NCBI RefSeq assembly: GCF_000428525.1 | Contig: NZ_AUAC01000008.1 | Span: 103,448 to 167,447 of the forward strand | DNA from: Hellea balneolensis DSM 19091 | GTDB lineage: Bacteria > Pseudomonadota > Alphaproteobacteria > Caulobacterales > Maricaulaceae | DNA: 64,000 bases | Direction: 5' to 3' | Part shown: positions 1-8,245 of the stretch, in pieces | How the letters are laid out: every line of letters begins with the position of its first letter | Numbering within the stretch: the stretch's first letter is position 1 | The notes under the pieces: model-generated | What the model saw: the letters and a program-made list of their open reading frames with translations, nothing else | The model's database searches: none | Told to the model about the DNA's origin: nothing | Translations under genes and position numbers: made by a program

Positions 1-910
1 TCGCTCCGCCTTTAATGCCGACAATACCCAGCTTAACGGTAGCATTGGGCGTTCCGGCAAAAGGATAGCGCTGCTGTACATTGATAATTCCGTCTGATGT
101 ATATTCTGCGCGGGTACGTGTTTTGACATTGGCATCATCAGTTTGGGTATAAGCTATCCTCTGAGCGTCACCACTGGGCCAATAACCCGTGTAGCGGTCG
201 AGTTCTTCTTGGACGACAAAACTCGCAATGCCATTTCGGATAAGCTCGGTTGCGCCGTCAGAGAGCTGGCGCTCCAAGCCGGATTTTAAATCTTTTACAT
301 AGAGATTATTCTCGCGGATATATCCCACATATTGACCCGCTCCAAACACCTTTGGATCCGTTTCAAAGCCTTTCGTAGCGGTCACTTGGCGCGCCTCTTT
401 GGCTTCTAAATCATAGAGGTAAATATCACCGCCCAAAGGAAAAAGAAGCAAATCATCACCGGCCCAATCATAGGACACGATCCCGCGGCTATATTCGCGG
501 CGGCGCTCTCGGCGGTTTTTTTCTTCAAGGGATAATTCCTCAGGCGCGCCCAAAATATCAGTAGAGCTCACAAGTAAGCGTCCCTCTCCGCTTTCCAGAT
601 CATAAGCCCATAAATCTTGCTGCCTTGCATCATCAGCGCGGCCTTGCAGCACGGTCACGAAATCACCTTTGGGCGAAATTTTAGCCCCGCGCAGAGATGT
701 TCCGCTCAGCGAGATATCTGAGTTGAGCGTTTCAGGGGTCAGCCGGCCTGGCCCAGGGTCTCGCGTCAAATACGACACTTCAGGGGCGGGCGTTTGCGCT
801 TGCATGGCGGCTTGCTCCAGCGCCGTTGTCTCAGAACTTGGCCTCTTATCAGAGCACGCCGAAAGCATGACCGCAGAAGCTGAGAAGAGGAGGAAAATTT
901 TGCGCAACAT
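1..910 (-). CDS. S9 family peptidase (DPP IV-like) lipoprotein, N-terminal part, runs off the left edge
   Basis: The frame is open from an ATG at 910 to the window edge, giving about 303 residues of a longer protein. The N-terminus is a lipoprotein signal peptide with lipobox LSAC (Cys about residue 19), so the mature enzyme is probably anchored in the cell envelope. The following region (YDWAGDDLLLFPLGGDIYLYDLE, a Y-x-x-G-Y-W-P segment and an aspartate-rich SDGIINVQQRYPFAG stretch read in pieces) resembles the beta-propeller N-domain of dipeptidyl peptidase IV/S9B enzymes. Such enzymes clip dipeptides, often after proline. The catalytic alpha/beta-hydrolase domain would lie outside the window, so activity cannot be judged. 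It is divergent from the TrkH gene across an 84-bp gap. Confidence 0.8.
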   Translation of the reverse strand, partial: MLRKIFLLFSASAVMLSACSDKRPSSETTALEQAAMQAQTPAPEVSYLTRDPGPGRLTPETLNSDISLSGTSLRGAKISPKGDFVTVLQGRADDARQQDLWAYDLESGEGRLLVSSTDILGAPEELSLEEKNRRERRREYSRGIVSYDWAGDDLLLFPLGGDIYLYDLEAKEARQVTATKGFETDPKVFGAGQYVGYIRENNLYVKDLKSGLERQLSDGATELIRNGIASFVVQEELDRYTGYWPSGDAQRIAYTQTDDANVKTRTRAEYTSDGIINVQQRYPFAGTPNATVKLGIVGIKGGA

Positions 911-994
911 ATTATATCTCATATTTATTGGAGTCTTGTTGCGTCAATTCCGATAGATTTCAAGCTTTGAGAAAAAGCCGCGCTGTTGTAGGGC

Positions 995-2452
995 GTGGAT
1001 ATGCCAGATTTACGCCCGGTATTTTTTGTTGTTGGCCTCATGATCGCGGCGTTGGGCGCGGCCATGTTCGCGCCTATGATTGTCGATCTGGGATATAATG
1101 ACCGTTCTTGGAGAGCCTTTGGTGTATCGGGGATTCTGACGACGCTTTTAGGCACGGCTTTAGCTCTGGCAACCTATACACCCAAACCGGATATGCGGGC
1201 CCGCGGAGCATTTCTGCTGACAGTTCTCAGTTGGGCCGCGCTCTCAGGCTTTGCTTCTATACCCTTTATGATGGAGCCGCTGACGCTAAGCGTCACGGAT
1301 GCGCTCTTTGAAGCCACTTCGGGAATCACAACGACAGGCTCCACTATATTGACAGGTTTGGATGATATGCCTCGCGGAATATTACTCTGGCGAGCTATTC
1401 TGCAATGGATTGGCGGGGTGGGTATTATTGTTACCGCTATGGCGGTTTTGCCTATGCTAAAAATTGGCGGGATGCAGCTATTCCGCCTTGAAAACTCAGA
1501 TATGGGCGAGAAAATCCTGCCCAAAGCCGCGACACTTGCTGCCGGTATTGGCGGCATTTATGTCGTGCTGACACTGCTATGTATTTTCGGATATATGGCA
1601 ACAGGAATGGATGGTTTTGATGCTGTTTCCCATGCCATGACAACTGTTGCGACCGGCGGTTACTCCACCTCTGATGCCTCAATGGGCGGCTTTATGGATG
1701 ATGGTGCTGATCTGGTTTGCATTGCCTTTATGATGGCGGGCGGTATGCCCTTTGGTGTCTATCTACTAATGGCAACACGCGGCGATTTGCGGGCGCCCTT
1801 TAGAGACAGTCAGGTCCGCGCTTTCATAGGTATCATGAGCGTCTTGATTATTATGGTGACTCTTTACCTCTGGCTGAATTCTGAAATGACCAATAGCCGC
1901 GCCTTGCGCCTTTCAGCGTTTAACGTCGTTTCCATCGTCACGGGCACAGGCTATGCTACTGCCGATTATAATAGTTGGGGGCCATTTGCGGTTTCGGCCT
2001 TTTTCGCCTTTATGTTTATTGGCGGCTGTGCGGGCTCGACAGCTTGTTCGATTAAAATCTTCCGTTACCAAGTCGCCTTTGAAGGCTTACGGGCCTATCT
2101 TTTTAAAATGCCGCGCCAACATGCGGTCTCGCCATTGCGTTATGGCGGTAAGCCCCTGCCCGAAGCGGTCTTATTCTCCGTAATGAGTTACTTCTTTTTA
2201 TTCTTTATGACCTTTGCTCTTGTCGCGATCACGCTATCCGTCATGGGTCTCGACCCAATCACAGCGTGGTCAGGCGCAGGAAGTGCGGTGGCAAATGTTG
2301 GGCCAGGCCTTGGCGATATAATTGGCCCTTCCGGCACCTATCAGGCACTGCCGGGTGAAGCCAAATGGGTCTTGATGCTGGCCATGATTGTAGGGCGCCT
2401 GGAAATCGTGACAGCTCTTGTCGTGCTCACCCCGGCTTTCTGGCGGTCTTAA
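995..2452 (+). CDS. trkH: TrkH-family potassium uptake membrane subunit
   Basis: A 485-residue polytopic inner-membrane protein with the four P-loop repeats of the Trk/Ktr potassium translocators: TSGITTTGSTIL near residues 108-119, TTVATGGYSTSD near 215, SIVTGTGYATADY near 312 and GSAVANVGPGLGD near 428. The glycines in these loops form the K+ selectivity filter in the family. It would work with a cytoplasmic TrkA-type RCK subunit, which is not encoded nearby. The reading frame opens with GTG at 995; the ATG two codons later (1001) is an equally likely start. Its TAA overlaps the convergent hslO stop, leaving no spacer. Confidence 0.9.
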   Translation: MDMPDLRPVFFVVGLMIAALGAAMFAPMIVDLGYNDRSWRAFGVSGILTTLLGTALALATYTPKPDMRARGAFLLTVLSWAALSGFASIPFMMEPLTLSVTDALFEATSGITTTGSTILTGLDDMPRGILLWRAILQWIGGVGIIVTAMAVLPMLKIGGMQLFRLENSDMGEKILPKAATLAAGIGGIYVVLTLLCIFGYMATGMDGFDAVSHAMTTVATGGYSTSDASMGGFMDDGADLVCIAFMMAGGMPFGVYLLMATRGDLRAPFRDSQVRAFIGIMSVLIIMVTLYLWLNSEMTNSRALRLSAFNVVSIVTGTGYATADYNSWGPFAVSAFFAFMFIGGCAGSTACSIKIFRYQVAFEGLRAYLFKMPRQHAVSPLRYGGKPLPEAVLFSVMSYFFLFFMTFALVAITLSVMGLDPITAWSGAGSAVANVGPGLGDIIGPSGTYQALPGEAKWVLMLAMIVGRLEIVTALVVLTPAFWRS

Positions 2453-3360
2453 AGCTCGGCCATAGGAAAGCTGTAAGTCGTGTCGCAAAATTCACAATTA
2501 GCGTCGATAACGCCGTCTTCCGCCATATCTTCGAGCGCCGCTTTTTCAAATGAGCGCAACGTATTTTCAAGCCGTTCACGAGAACACTTACACTTAGCTT
2601 CGATCTCAGACGTCTCAACAACGCGTACGCCGTCCTCATGGAAGAGACGGTAAAGGAGTTCATTCTGTGTCAAATCAGGGTCCAACAACTCAGCATCACT
2701 GACGGTTTGGAATAAAGCCCGCGCCGTATCCCAAGCTTCATCCGTATCTCCGCGTAATTTATCCTCAGCAATTTTCTGAATCATAAGGCCGCCGCCGCGC
2801 CAGACAGGGTCTTTGCCGGGCTCTTGTAACTCACCGCAAACCAGGCGAATTTCAGTGGGTATTTGTTCGGATTGCTTAAAATAATGCTCGGCACACTCAG
2901 ACAGGCGCGCGCCTTCAATAGCCGCCAAACCTTGATATTGATCCATATCCGGGCCTTGATCGATTGTCATTGAGAAGGTCCCGCCGCCAAGCAAAGTATC
3001 GGCACCGGGATTTCGGCTATCCAAGCTGATCTCTTTTAGCTTATCCGCGTCCCAACGGGCATAGCCCCGCACATGACCTTCTGTTGTACAATCGCTCATA
3101 AGCAAGCTGACCGCACCCTCATTCGTGCCGTGACATTGTATGACCAAGCGTCCATCAAACTTTAAGGATTGCGCGACAATAGCTGAAATTAGCATGGCTT
3201 CGCCCAAAAGACGTGCGACTAAATCTGGATATCGGGTTCCCAGCGCTTGTGTGAGTGACGCGCCCATACGCACAGCACGACCCCGCACAGGTTTGCCGTC
3301 CAGTTGGAAAACTGTAACCAGGTCATCAGAGGCAGGGTTATTGAATAATGTTTCTGTCAT
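2449..3360 (-). CDS. hslO: Hsp33 redox-regulated chaperone
   Basis: Hsp33 is a cytoplasmic holdase that becomes active when oxidants displace the zinc bound by four C-terminal cysteines. Those cysteines are present as CxC (C257, C259) and CxxC (C289, C292) in the 303-residue form starting at the ATG at 3360; the C-terminal context CEFCDTTYSF is typical. The N-terminal domain has the family segments LVTVFQLDGKPVRGR and an acidic linker before the zinc module. A TTG at 3369 would add three residues but has no better ribosome site. The 3' end overlaps the TrkH gene tail to tail. Confidence 0.95.
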   Translation of the reverse strand: MTETLFNNPASDDLVTVFQLDGKPVRGRAVRMGASLTQALGTRYPDLVARLLGEAMLISAIVAQSLKFDGRLVIQCHGTNEGAVSLLMSDCTTEGHVRGYARWDADKLKEISLDSRNPGADTLLGGGTFSMTIDQGPDMDQYQGLAAIEGARLSECAEHYFKQSEQIPTEIRLVCGELQEPGKDPVWRGGGLMIQKIAEDKLRGDTDEAWDTARALFQTVSDAELLDPDLTQNELLYRLFHEDGVRVVETSEIEAKCKCSRERLENTLRSFEKAALEDMAEDGVIDANCEFCDTTYSFPMAEL

Positions 3361-3398
3361 GGGCGGCAAATGGGGTATGCCGCATCTGTTTACAAGGG

Positions 3399-4280
3399 CT
3401 ATTCCGCCGCCAATAAGTCAGCCATAGGTTGGCCTTCTATGATATCTGAAATCACCGTCTTTAAATTCTCCGCCAGCGCCGCATAGCTGCGCTTCTTTTT
3501 CAAAGTGACAGGGTTAAGATAAAGGTCCCGGTTAATTTCTATTTGCAACGCCTCTATGCCTGCACGAGGTTTGCCGTAATGCTGTGTTACATAACCACCT
3601 GCATAAGGATAATTACGTGTCACATTATAGCCTTGGCGGCGAAAGGCGAGTTCGACCCGCGTAATGGTCTCAGGGTAACAGGACACTCCGAAACGATCTC
3701 CCAAAATTATATCAGGGCGGCGCGACCCCATTGGGGCAAAGCCCGGCATAGAATGGCAATCAATCAGCAGGGCAGATCCAAATCTCAGCCCGGCTTGGGT
3801 AATCAAATCCTGCAGCGCGTCATGATAAGGATGATAGAGCGCCGTCAGGCGGGCTCTGGCCGCACGGTAGGAGAGCGGCTTTTTATATATCGCCAAGCTC
3901 TCTGATAGCATCGTGGGAATCACCCCTAACCCGGCTGCGGCGCGGGGCGTCGGGGTGCCCGCTTCGGGTGCCCAGTCTAAAGGCAGTTCATTAGGGGCGC
4001 GATTGACATCAACAAAACAGCGCGGGAATTGCGCCGCAAGCAAAGGGGCGCCGCATATCACAGCAGGCGCAAAAAGCTCTGCAATATAGGCATCCTCATT
4101 TCGCCGTAAGCTTTGCAGGCTTAACGAGGACCGGGCCGTGAACCCTTTGGGATAAACATTACCCGAATGGGGCGAAGCGAAAATAACGCCGCGGCGCCAT
4201 TTTTTGGGCGGTATCACGCGAATGGGTGGTGTGAACGCTTTAAGACAATCAGATTCAAAAGCGGTTTCGCGGGCTAACAT
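3399..4280 (-). CDS. N-formylglutamate amidohydrolase family protein
   Basis: A 293-residue protein of the N-formylglutamate amidohydrolase family, zinc-dependent deformylases best known from the last step of one histidine-degradation route. Recognisable segments are FASPHSGNVYPKGF near residue 34, LLIDCHSMPGFAP near 172 with the Asp-Cys-His metal-site motif, and the late EINRDLYLN segment. No other hut genes are in the window, so a role in histidine catabolism is not supported by context. Homologues next to cpdR are, from memory, common in alphaproteobacteria, and here cpdR follows divergently. The ORF starts at ATG 4280 and has no strong Shine-Dalgarno sequence. Confidence 0.85.
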   Translation of the reverse strand: MLARETAFESDCLKAFTPPIRVIPPKKWRRGVIFASPHSGNVYPKGFTARSSLSLQSLRRNEDAYIAELFAPAVICGAPLLAAQFPRCFVDVNRAPNELPLDWAPEAGTPTPRAAAGLGVIPTMLSESLAIYKKPLSYRAARARLTALYHPYHDALQDLITQAGLRFGSALLIDCHSMPGFAPMGSRRPDIILGDRFGVSCYPETITRVELAFRRQGYNVTRNYPYAGGYVTQHYGKPRAGIEALQIEINRDLYLNPVTLKKKRSYAALAENLKTVISDIIEGQPMADLLAAE

Positions 4281-4362
4281 TTTTCGGGACTATTTTTTAT
4301 TTTAGGGCCTGCATACTTAGAAATTTTTAAGACACCGAAGTTAAGAGTGGGGGAACTGGCGG

Positions 4363-4435
4363 GATTCCTGCATAATATAAATGTTCTGGGCGTCATATGC
4401 CTCAGACTAAGTCACTTTCGCTTAAAAGGCGAGTC
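4363..4435 (+). promoter_or_regulatory. cpdR upstream region with two GANTC sites
   Basis: The 193-bp gap between the amidohydrolase and cpdR contains two GANTC sequences, GATTC at 4363-4367 and GAGTC at 4431-4435. GANTC is the target of the CcrM cell-cycle methyltransferase in alphaproteobacteria, and methylation state can influence promoters of cell-cycle genes. GANTC is short enough to occur by chance, so only the position ahead of a cell-cycle regulator makes it worth noting. A good Shine-Dalgarno (AGGGAA) precedes the cpdR ATG. Confidence 0.3.
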
Positions 4436-4473
4436 AAACTGAGCGCGGATGGGCGCGAATAGGGAAACGCGAT

Positions 4474-4833
4474 ATGGCCACAATTTTATATGCCGAAGAT
4501 GATGATGCCATGCGCAAATTCTTCGAAAAAGCCCTTGAAAAAGCCGGTCACCACGTCATTGCCTGCGCTGACGGCGAACGGGCTCTGCGCGCTCTGAAAT
4601 TTGCGGATGGCGCATTTGATATGCTCCTCACCGATATTATGATGCCAGGCATGGACGGAATTGAACTGGCAAAACAGGCTGAAACGCTCTCTCCCGGCAT
4701 TAAAATTATGTTCATCACAGGCTTTTCTGCCGTTGCTATGGGCGATAGCCAAGCTGCAGAACAAACAGTCCTGCAAAAGCCAGTTCATTTGCGCCAACTC
4801 GTTAATGAAGTTGATAAATTGATTGCTGCCTAA
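4474..4833 (+). CDS. cpdR: CpdR-like single-domain response regulator
   Basis: A 119-residue stand-alone receiver domain. The acidic pocket (E8, D9, D10), phosphoacceptor D54 in LLTDIMMPGMDG, T82 and K102 in LQKPVH are all present. Length and sequence match CpdR, which in Caulobacter is controlled by the CckA-ChpT phosphorelay and, when unphosphorylated, localises ClpXP and promotes degradation of CtrA and other substrates. The chain ends in Ala-Ala, as expected for a protein that is itself a ClpXP substrate. Presence of CpdR agrees with the CtrA boxes seen elsewhere in the window. Convergent with nothing; tRNA-Val lies 87 bp downstream. Confidence 0.88.
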   Translation: MATILYAEDDDAMRKFFEKALEKAGHHVIACADGERALRALKFADGAFDMLLTDIMMPGMDGIELAKQAETLSPGIKIMFITGFSAVAMGDSQAAEQTVLQKPVHLRQLVNEVDKLIAA

Positions 4834-4919
4834 AGCTCGTAATTAGGGGTTGAAAACACATAAGGGCGGCGATATACGCCCCATTTCTAAAGTTCGCTTT
4901 AGGATCTATCTAATGGATA

Positions 4920-4994
4920 GCGCGATTAGCTCAGCGGGAGAGCACTACATTGACATTGTAGGGGTCACTGGTTCAATCCCAGTATCGCGCACCA
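4920..4994 (+). tRNA. tRNA-Val (anticodon GAC)
   Basis: A complete cloverleaf can be drawn. The acceptor stem GCGCGAT pairs with ATCGCGC (4984-4990), followed by discriminator A and an encoded CCA. The anticodon stem CTACA/TGTAG encloses loop TTGACAT with anticodon GAC, which reads GUC/GUU valine codons. The T-arm stem ACTGG/CCAGT encloses TTCAATC. Confidence 0.97.
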
Positions 4995-5008
4995 TTCTCT
5001 TTTTGTTT

Positions 5009-5112
5009 GCGGGTTGCCGCCCACCAACCCAACCCGCGTTTGACGGTTCCGCAGCACGCAGAAAATTCAATCCGGGGGATTGAATATAGGCGAAGAATGC
5101 CCCTGCAGGGGC
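5009..5112. other. Three palindromes downstream of tRNA-Val
   Basis: The gap after the tRNA holds three inverted repeats and no gene: GCGGGTTG...CAACCCGC (5009-5037, 13-nt loop), ATTCAATCC-GGG-GGATTGAAT (5065-5085, perfect 9-bp stem), and the perfect 14-bp palindrome centred in GCCCCTGCAGGGGC (5099-5112). The first may help terminate the tRNA transcript, although only a weak T-run follows. The other two have no clear role. Confidence 0.5.
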
Positions 5113-5158
5113 CAAATATCTTCAAGACATTTCGAATACGCGATCTGACCTAAGCTCA

Positions 5159-5338
5159 TCAGAGCCCCGGCAAGCTCGCATATCCGACTGTCAGGCTCAG
5201 CACTGCAAACATTGAAACCGCTCCCATAAATATTTTAGGGGCAAGTCTATTTTCTTCCACCATATATTTTCTTTTGAAGAGTAGCAGATACACTGTACTA
5301 CCCATCACCAAATAAATAATCGCTCCAAACATTGTCAT
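5159..5338 (-). CDS. Small two-helix membrane protein (59 aa)
   Basis: An ATG at 5338 opens a 59-residue frame ending with TGA at 5159-5161. The translation starts MTMFGAIIYLVMGSTVYLLL, then has a basic loop (FKRKYMVEENR), then a second hydrophobic helix (IFMGAVSMFAVLSLTVGYASL). A GGGAG Shine-Dalgarno lies about 8 nt upstream of the start. It begins 28 bp after the stop of the VWA/TadG-like gene on the same strand, so the two are probably co-transcribed. I do not recognise the family. Two transmembrane segments joined by a short charged loop suggest an inner-membrane accessory protein. Its size would make many gene finders skip it. Confidence 0.6.
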   Translation of the reverse strand: MTMFGAIIYLVMGSTVYLLLFKRKYMVEENRLAPKIFMGAVSMFAVLSLTVGYASLPGL

Positions 5339-5366
5339 CGCCCAATCTCCCTACCAATGATACTTA

Positions 5367-6710
5367 CTAGCTCGAAATTCGTATGGAATCTTGAGCAATT
5401 TTCTTCCCAATTTTTTCAAAGGCCACATCCAAAGCATCTGAATCTTTAGCAATTAAAAACTGATCTTCAGAACTCGCGCAACTTTTTAAGAAGTCATAAG
5501 CTGAATCTGTTGTGCTTTTCGCAATCGTCGCCGTTGACCTTAACCGAGGAGCGTCTGCGAAATAAGTCCCTGGTTCCAAAGCAAAGCCAACAGTGAAAAC
5601 CTCTACACCCTCATTCTTAAGCTGATTGCAAACAGATACACTCATGCGGTTGGAATTGTTTTCTTGCCTACAATTATAAGCTACGCCTTCGCTCCAGCCA
5701 TTTCCAGGGGACCTCCTAGAATTGGCGTATTCATATTTATACCCGTTATAACGCCTCCACAGCCGCGTTCTACGTCGGTCCCGCCAATCACATACCCATT
5801 CTTCATTATTGGCACCATCCGTCATGAATATGACGTATTTATTCGGATCTTTGGTCCCGTTTTCAGAGTAGTGAATATTGTTTTCAGATTTCATTAAAGT
5901 TCTGGCAAGCGTCAAAGGGCCTCTGGAATCTGTGCCGCCAGACGCTCTCATTCTGCTTACGGCTCCATTATTTACAGTGCCCCAGTCCGGGCCTGAAACC
6001 TTATTGGTTATTGTGTCCGTTGAATAAGGAATGAGAGCAGTCCTAAGGTATTTTTCCTTCGAGTTTTTTAAAGCTTTGCTCAATGATGTATTTAGATCTG
6101 TATTGAATTTTGTGACTGTTGATTGTAGTCCTGAAATACGGGTCTTCGCGTCTGTCGGACGTTTAAAGCTTGAAACGATAGGTATGTCATCCCAAGCCAT
6201 GGACCCTGAATTGTCAACGACCAGAAATACACTCGTTGCGGCTTGCGCTGTTTCGTAATATTGAACAGTTGACTTTACATTTATATCAACGCTTGATTTA
6301 TTAAACGCGCCCAAGAAAGTCGTCTTTATTTTACCTTTGACTTCAACTTCTGAACGACGGGCTTGATCATTATAATTTACAGAGAAATCACCCGTAACGC
6401 CGTCTAATGGCTGTCCAAAATTTGCGGCGCTGATGTCATATTTAACATCATCCATAAATCCTTCATCTGATGATCGTGGCGACTCATCATTGTCCCTCAC
6501 ATATATTGAAGACATAAGGCCCACAGTATCAGCAGTGGCTTGCAATTTCGCTCTGGCTTTAAAAGCTAGTGACACGTCTATAGCTGTTCCAATCGCCAGA
6601 ACTAGCATTAACATCGAAACTCCAGCAATAATGCCAAAGGAGCCTTCTTGATTGTTTTTCAGCCTTTTGAGCTGAAATTTGAACTTTTCTGTATTCAACA
6701 CTCTTACCAC
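5367..6710 (-). CDS. TadG-like protein with von Willebrand factor A domain
   Basis: A 447-residue protein with an N-terminal TadE/TadG-type membrane anchor (GSFGIIAGVSMLMLVLAIGT, about residues 23-42), followed by the typical FKARAKLQATADTVGL segment of Tad pilus pseudopilin-like proteins. A VWA domain follows: the MIDAS signature DNSGSM begins near residue 167 and a later IFMTDGANNEE supplies the fourth metal ligand region. The domain would face the periplasm and bind a divalent cation and a partner protein. The start is a GTG at 6710 with AGGTCG upstream. No other tad/flp genes are present, so this is an orphan TadG, followed only by the 59-residue membrane protein. The gene is visibly more AT-rich than its neighbours. 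Confidence 0.8.
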   Translation of the reverse strand: MVRVLNTEKFKFQLKRLKNNQEGSFGIIAGVSMLMLVLAIGTAIDVSLAFKARAKLQATADTVGLMSSIYVRDNDESPRSSDEGFMDDVKYDISAANFGQPLDGVTGDFSVNYNDQARRSEVEVKGKIKTTFLGAFNKSSVDINVKSTVQYYETAQAATSVFLVVDNSGSMAWDDIPIVSSFKRPTDAKTRISGLQSTVTKFNTDLNTSLSKALKNSKEKYLRTALIPYSTDTITNKVSGPDWGTVNNGAVSRMRASGGTDSRGPLTLARTLMKSENNIHYSENGTKDPNKYVIFMTDGANNEEWVCDWRDRRRTRLWRRYNGYKYEYANSRRSPGNGWSEGVAYNCRQENNSNRMSVSVCNQLKNEGVEVFTVGFALEPGTYFADAPRLRSTATIAKSTTDSAYDFLKSCASSEDQFLIAKDSDALDVAFEKIGKKIAQDSIRISS

Positions 6711-6883
6711 CGCACGACCTAAAAAATTAAACTAGGCTAAAGCCGTTACAGTTCCGCCAATAGATGACCTTAATAAAAGGTAAATTTCTTCCAAACTTTC
6801 ACCAAAAACATGGTCTCTGGTGACGTCCTCTTCTTCGGGGTAGAAAATAAAAATCTAATATCGATATGTTTTTCAATAAATTT

Positions 6884-6941
6884 TTATTGATAATCAATAA
6901 TTATCTGCTATAAGCGCCTTATAACCGGTGTGCCAACCGGT
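6884..6941 (+). promoter_or_regulatory. Promoter and operator candidates of the RND efflux operon
   Basis: A sigma-70-like promoter can be read as TTGATA (6887-6892), 16 bp, TATAAG (6909-6914). The -35 overlaps a perfect 17-bp palindrome, TTATTGAT-A-ATCAATAA (6884-6900). Just after the -10, ACCGGT occurs twice with a 12-bp period (6924-6929 and 6936-6941). These are plausible repressor sites, but no regulator gene is adjacent. Confidence 0.5.
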
Positions 6942-6952
6942 CGGAGGCGATA

Positions 6953-8245
6953 ATGACTGATTCACATAACGCCCGGACTCCGTCAGGGGCCGGCGAAACC
7001 TTACCCCATTCCGCGCGTGAAAAAGCCGAGCGAAAGCGCCTCTGGATCTGGCGCGCGCTTATATTCGTACTGCCTGTCCTCGTCATTGGCGGCGCAATAG
7101 GCGGCTTTGCGGCGATGGGCGCTTTGAAACCTACGCCTGAGGAAAAAGAAGATGTGGTGAAAGCTATTCCTGTTTTGACCGCCATCGCCACTCAGGATGA
7201 TGTAACGCTAAAGGTCAATGTCCAAGGTGAGGTGCAGCCGCGCACGCAGATCAATATAGTGCCGCAGATCAGCGGGCTAATCACTTATATGTCGCCCAAA
7301 TTCATAGAAGGCGGCCGTTTTAAAAAAGGCGACCTTTTAGTTCGTATTGACTCCGCCGAATTTGAGCTGCGCGTGACCCAAGCCAAGGCCAGCGTCGCCC
7401 AAGCCGAAACTGTCGTCACCCGCGAGATATCAGAATCAAATATGGCACGCCGGGATTGGGAAGAATTGGGCCGCGTTGGAAATCCCACACCTCTAACTCT
7501 AAGAGAGCCGCAAATGGCAGAGGCCAAGGCCCAGCTCGCATCAGCCCAAGCCCGCCTCGCGGAGACAGAATTACAGCTAAACCGAACATCGCTCTATGCG
7601 CCTTTCACGGGACGAGTGACGATGCGCCATGTCGATCAGGGTGAATTTGTAACTGCTGGCACAAAACTTGGAGAGATCTACGCCACCAATCTTATGGATG
7701 TGCGGCTGCCTATGACAAATGCAGAGCTTCGCCGCGCGGGCCTTTCACTCGGCTTTGAAGCTAGCGGAAAAACCGCTGGTATTCCCGTAACATTATCGGC
7801 TGACGTAGCCGGAACTTTCAGCGAATGGCAAGGGCGTATTGTCCGGACTGACAGCCGCTTTGATAGCAAGACACGCGTGCTTTATGCTTATGCCGAAGTG
7901 CGTGATCCCTTTGTAAGCGGTGCCAGTAATGGCGTTCCGCTTGCGCCGGGTCTCTTCGTCAATGCGGCTGTCAAAGGGCAAAAGCTCGAAAACATGATCG
8001 TTATTCCCCGCGCAGCTCTGCGCGGCGAGGATAAAGTCTATATCGCAAAAGGTGATACGCTCTCAATTATGACCGTAAATGTCATGTCATCTAATAAAGA
8101 CGAAGCGATCTTAGGCGGAGGAATAGAGATTGGTGACGCGGTTATTACCTCGCCTATTCGCGGCGTAGCTGATGGCATGAAAATCCAAGTCGTAAAGACT
8201 AGCGCAAATACGGCCACCTCGACCTCGACTGAGGGAGAGCCATAA
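6953..8245 (+). CDS. RND efflux periplasmic adaptor subunit (membrane fusion protein)
   Basis: A 430-residue HlyD/AcrA-family adaptor. After a basic cytoplasmic tail comes one transmembrane helix (about residues 31-55), then the barrel-sandwich/lipoyl halves (GEVQPRTQINIVPQISG and LYAPFTGRVTMRHVDQGEFV) separated by an alpha-helical hairpin rich in Ala/Gln (residues ~135-205), and a beta-barrel/membrane-proximal region. It would bridge the inner-membrane pump to an outer-membrane channel. A strong Shine-Dalgarno (GGAGG) precedes ATG 6953. Its TAA overlaps the pump start codon by one base, so the two are translationally coupled. No TolC-like gene is nearby. Confidence 0.92.
   Translation: MTDSHNARTPSGAGETLPHSAREKAERKRLWIWRALIFVLPVLVIGGAIGGFAAMGALKPTPEEKEDVVKAIPVLTAIATQDDVTLKVNVQGEVQPRTQINIVPQISGLITYMSPKFIEGGRFKKGDLLVRIDSAEFELRVTQAKASVAQAETVVTREISESNMARRDWEELGRVGNPTPLTLREPQMAEAKAQLASAQARLAETELQLNRTSLYAPFTGRVTMRHVDQGEFVTAGTKLGEIYATNLMDVRLPMTNAELRRAGLSLGFEASGKTAGIPVTLSADVAGTFSEWQGRIVRTDSRFDSKTRVLYAYAEVRDPFVSGASNGVPLAPGLFVNAAVKGQKLENMIVIPRAALRGEDKVYIAKGDTLSIMTVNVMSSNKDEAILGGGIEIGDAVITSPIRGVADGMKIQVVKTSANTATSTSTEGEP

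Noticed and set aside
669..956. A 95-codon plus-strand frame with a GEILAPRRD start
   Set aside because: It is antisense to the S9 peptidase lipoprotein, whose signal peptide and domain are clear on the minus strand.
4321..4345. A CtrA box before cpdR (TTAAGACACCGAAGTTAA)
   Set aside because: The two TTAA elements are 10 bp apart, not 7, so the spacing is wrong.
4850..5083. A 77-codon plus-strand frame
   Set aside because: It reads through tRNA-Val and the palindromes after it.
5367..6710. A Tad pilus locus
   Set aside because: Only the TadG-like protein is present; no flp, cpaB/rcpC, tadA, tadB/C or tadZ genes are nearby.
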